Shown piece by piece: positions 62,625 through 64,000 of a stretch of DNA of 64,000 bases. The notes under the pieces are model-generated. The model was not told where the DNA came from. It made no database searches and saw only the letters and a list, made by a program, of their open reading frames with translations. The stretch comes from 62-47 sp039808365 (GTDB taxonomy: Bacteria; Pseudomonadota; Alphaproteobacteria; Rhizobiales; Xanthobacteraceae): the NCBI GenBank assembly GCA_039808365.1, contig JBDHSX010000002.1, positions 1 to 64,000 on the forward strand. Reading direction: 5' to 3'. Position 1 is the stretch's first letter. Each line of letters starts with the position of its first letter. A program made the translations under genes and the position numbers.

Positions 62625-64000
62625 TTATCCCTCGATCAGCTCAAGCCACTCATCCTCGCTCAGCACCGCGACGCCGAGGTCGCGCGCCTTGGTGAGTTTC
62701 GAGCCGGCCTCCTCGCCCGCCACCACGTAGTCGGTCTTCTTCGACACCGAGCCGGCGACCTTGGCGCCGAGCCGCTCGGCCACCGCCTTGGCCTCGTCGC
62801 GGGTGAATTTCGTCAGCGAGCCGGTGAACACCACGGTCTTGCCGGACACCTTTGAAGTCTGGCGCGGCTTTTCCGCCGGCAGCACCTCGATCTCGCGCAG
62901 CAGCGCATCGAGCGCCGTGACGTTGCGCGGTTCGGCGAAGAACTCGACAACGGCATCGGCGACGATATCGCCGATGCCGGCGATGTTGTTGAGATCCTGA
63001 TAGGCTTCCGACGTATTGCCCTCGGGCGTCATTGCGGCGGCGGCCGCCAGCATCGCCTCGCGGAAGGCGTCGATCGCGCCGTAGTGCCGCGCCAAAAGCT
63101 TGGCGTTGCCCTCGCCGACATGGCGGATGCCGAGCGCGAAGATCAGCCGGTGGAGTTCGATCCGGCGGCGCGCATCGATCGCCGCGAACAGGTTGCGCGC
63201 CGACACCTCGCCGTAACCTTCGCGCATCGCGAGCTTCGAGGCGGCCCGCGCGTCGCGCCGCTGCAAGGTGAAGATATCGACCGGCGTTTTGATCAGCCCG
63301 TCCTGATAGAATTGCTGGATCTGTTTCTCGCCGAGACCCTCGATATCGAAGGCGAGGCGCGAGACGAAATGCTTGAGATGCTCCATCGCCTGCGCCGGGC
63401 AGACCAGCGCGCCGGTGCAGCGCCGCACCACCTCGCCGTTCTCGCGCACCGCATGGCTGTGGCAGACCGGACAGCGATGCGGAAACGCGAACGGCCTGGC
63501 GCCGGCGGGCCGCTTGTCGAGCACCACGCCGACGATCTGCGGAATCACGTCGCCGGCGCGCTGCACCACCACGGTGTCGCCCTCGCGGATATCGACGCCG
63601 TCGCGGATCGGCTGGCCGTCGTTGCCGACGCCGTTGATGTAATCCTCGTTGTGCAGCGTGGCGTTCTGCACCACCACGCCGCCGACCGTGACCGGCGCGA
63701 GCCGCGCCACCGGCGTCAGCGCACCGGTGCGGCCGACCTGAATGTCGATCTTCTCCAGCACCGTGGTCGCCTGCTCGGCGGCGAACTTGTGGGCGATCGC
63801 CCAGCGCGGCGAGCGCGAGACGAAGCCGAGCCGCTCCTGCCAGTCGAGCCGGTCGATCTTGTAGACCACGCCGTCGATATCGTAGCCGAGCGCCGCGCGT
63901 TCCTCGCCGATGCGGCGATAGAACGCCAGCATCGCCTCGACGCTGTGGCACAGTTCGATCAGCGGGTTGACGGTGAAGCCGGCCTCGCTCAGCCATTTCA
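62625..64000 (-). CDS. ligA: NAD-dependent DNA ligase, C-terminal part (runs off the window)
   Basis: LigA seals DNA nicks with NAD as the AMP donor. The visible 458 codons begin inside the adenylation domain (KWLSEAGFTVNPLIELCHSV; later KIDRLDWQERLGFVSRSPRW). They continue with the OB fold (GRTGALTPVARL), the four-Cys zinc finger (CPVCHSHAV...CTGALVCPAQ), helix-hairpin-helix repeats and a C-terminal BRCT domain (GKTVVFTGSLTKFTRDEAK). The N-terminal part, including the nucleotide-binding Lys, is outside the window. The gene converges with the aminopeptidase P gene. Confidence 0.95.
   Translation of the reverse strand, partial: KWLSEAGFTVNPLIELCHSVEAMLAFYRRIGEERAALGYDIDGVVYKIDRLDWQERLGFVSRSPRWAIAHKFAAEQATTVLEKIDIQVGRTGALTPVARLAPVTVGGVVVQNATLHNEDYINGVGNDGQPIRDGVDIREGDTVVVQRAGDVIPQIVGVVLDKRPAGARPFAFPHRCPVCHSHAVRENGEVVRRCTGALVCPAQAMEHLKHFVSRLAFDIEGLGEKQIQQFYQDGLIKTPVDIFTLQRRDARAASKLAMREGYGEVSARNLFAAIDARRRIELHRLIFALGIRHVGEGNAKLLARHYGAIDAFREAMLAAAAAMTPEGNTSEAYQDLNNIAGIGDIVADAVVEFFAEPRNVTALDALLREIEVLPAEKPRQTSKVSGKTVVFTGSLTKFTRDEAKAVAERLGAKVAGSVSKKTDYVVAGEEAGSKLTKARDLGVAVLSEDEWLELIEG

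Overview
The window is a GC-rich (roughly 65-68% by eye) chromosomal segment of an alphaproteobacterium, most likely of the Rhodopseudomonas/Bradyrhizobium group of the Nitrobacteraceae (Bradyrhizobiaceae). The evidence is the circularly permuted two-piece tmRNA gene with tag ANDNFAPVAQAA, the alphaproteobacterial SspB next to it, family DUFs typical of this order (DUF1236, DUF4169, DUF3096, DUF2065), GlyQ/GlyS as two subunits, and several families of palindromic intergenic repeats. Nearly everything is core metabolism and housekeeping. I see no CRISPR array, no intact insertion sequence, no prophage and no tRNA gene.

Layout. 1-9 kb: ppdK with a Lys/Ala-rich N-terminal extension, small membrane or exported proteins, glyQ-glyS and an S49 peptidase. 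9-21 kb: a TrmN6-like methyltransferase with DUF2007, a polyprenyl diphosphate synthase, ispE, a TPR lipoprotein-like protein, ETF-ubiquinone oxidoreductase, a family-4-like uracil-DNA glycosylase, a GT39-like membrane protein, rnhB and a PA0069-type radical SAM protein. 20.5-23.8 kb: an orphan SsuB/TauB-like ATPase divergent from a two-gene osmoprotectant ABC operon whose permease and binding protein are fused. 24-28.9 kb: the branched-chain amino acid block ilvB-ilvN-EamA-ilvC on the minus strand. It is preceded by a sigma70-like promoter, a 22-residue leader peptide with Leu-Leu-Ile-Ile-Val-Val-Val and a rho-independent terminator, which together form a classic attenuator. 29 kb: an AT-richer orphan gene under a 34-nt palindrome. 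29.7-38 kb: miaA and serB with overlapping divergent start codons, arsC, then thyA-folA and hflK-hflC-DUF2065-degP on the minus strand. 37.8-39 kb: a split chromate transporter.

39.1-42.5 kb: ssrA (tmRNA) directly upstream of sspB, the adaptor that delivers ssrA-tagged proteins to ClpXP, then fumC and a DUF4169/ribbon-helix-helix pair. 42.5-49.2 kb: a large AsmA-family protein, an MFS transporter and an FAD-linked oxidase. 49.3-64 kb: a thioesterase, uvrD carrying an in-frame palindromic repeat between helicase motifs II and III, a Gly-rich exported protein, an L,D-transpeptidase, a membrane-fused spermidine-synthase-like protein, a phytoene-desaturase-like oxidoreductase, a DUF6790 membrane protein, prmA, an M24 aminopeptidase P and the 3' part of ligA, which runs off the window.

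The most notable items are the ilvB attenuator, the repeat insertion inside the uvrD reading frame, a second copy of the ilvC 3' end that differs only by synonymous changes, the ssrA-sspB pairing, and a dispersed inverted repeat of which five of six copies lie between convergent genes.
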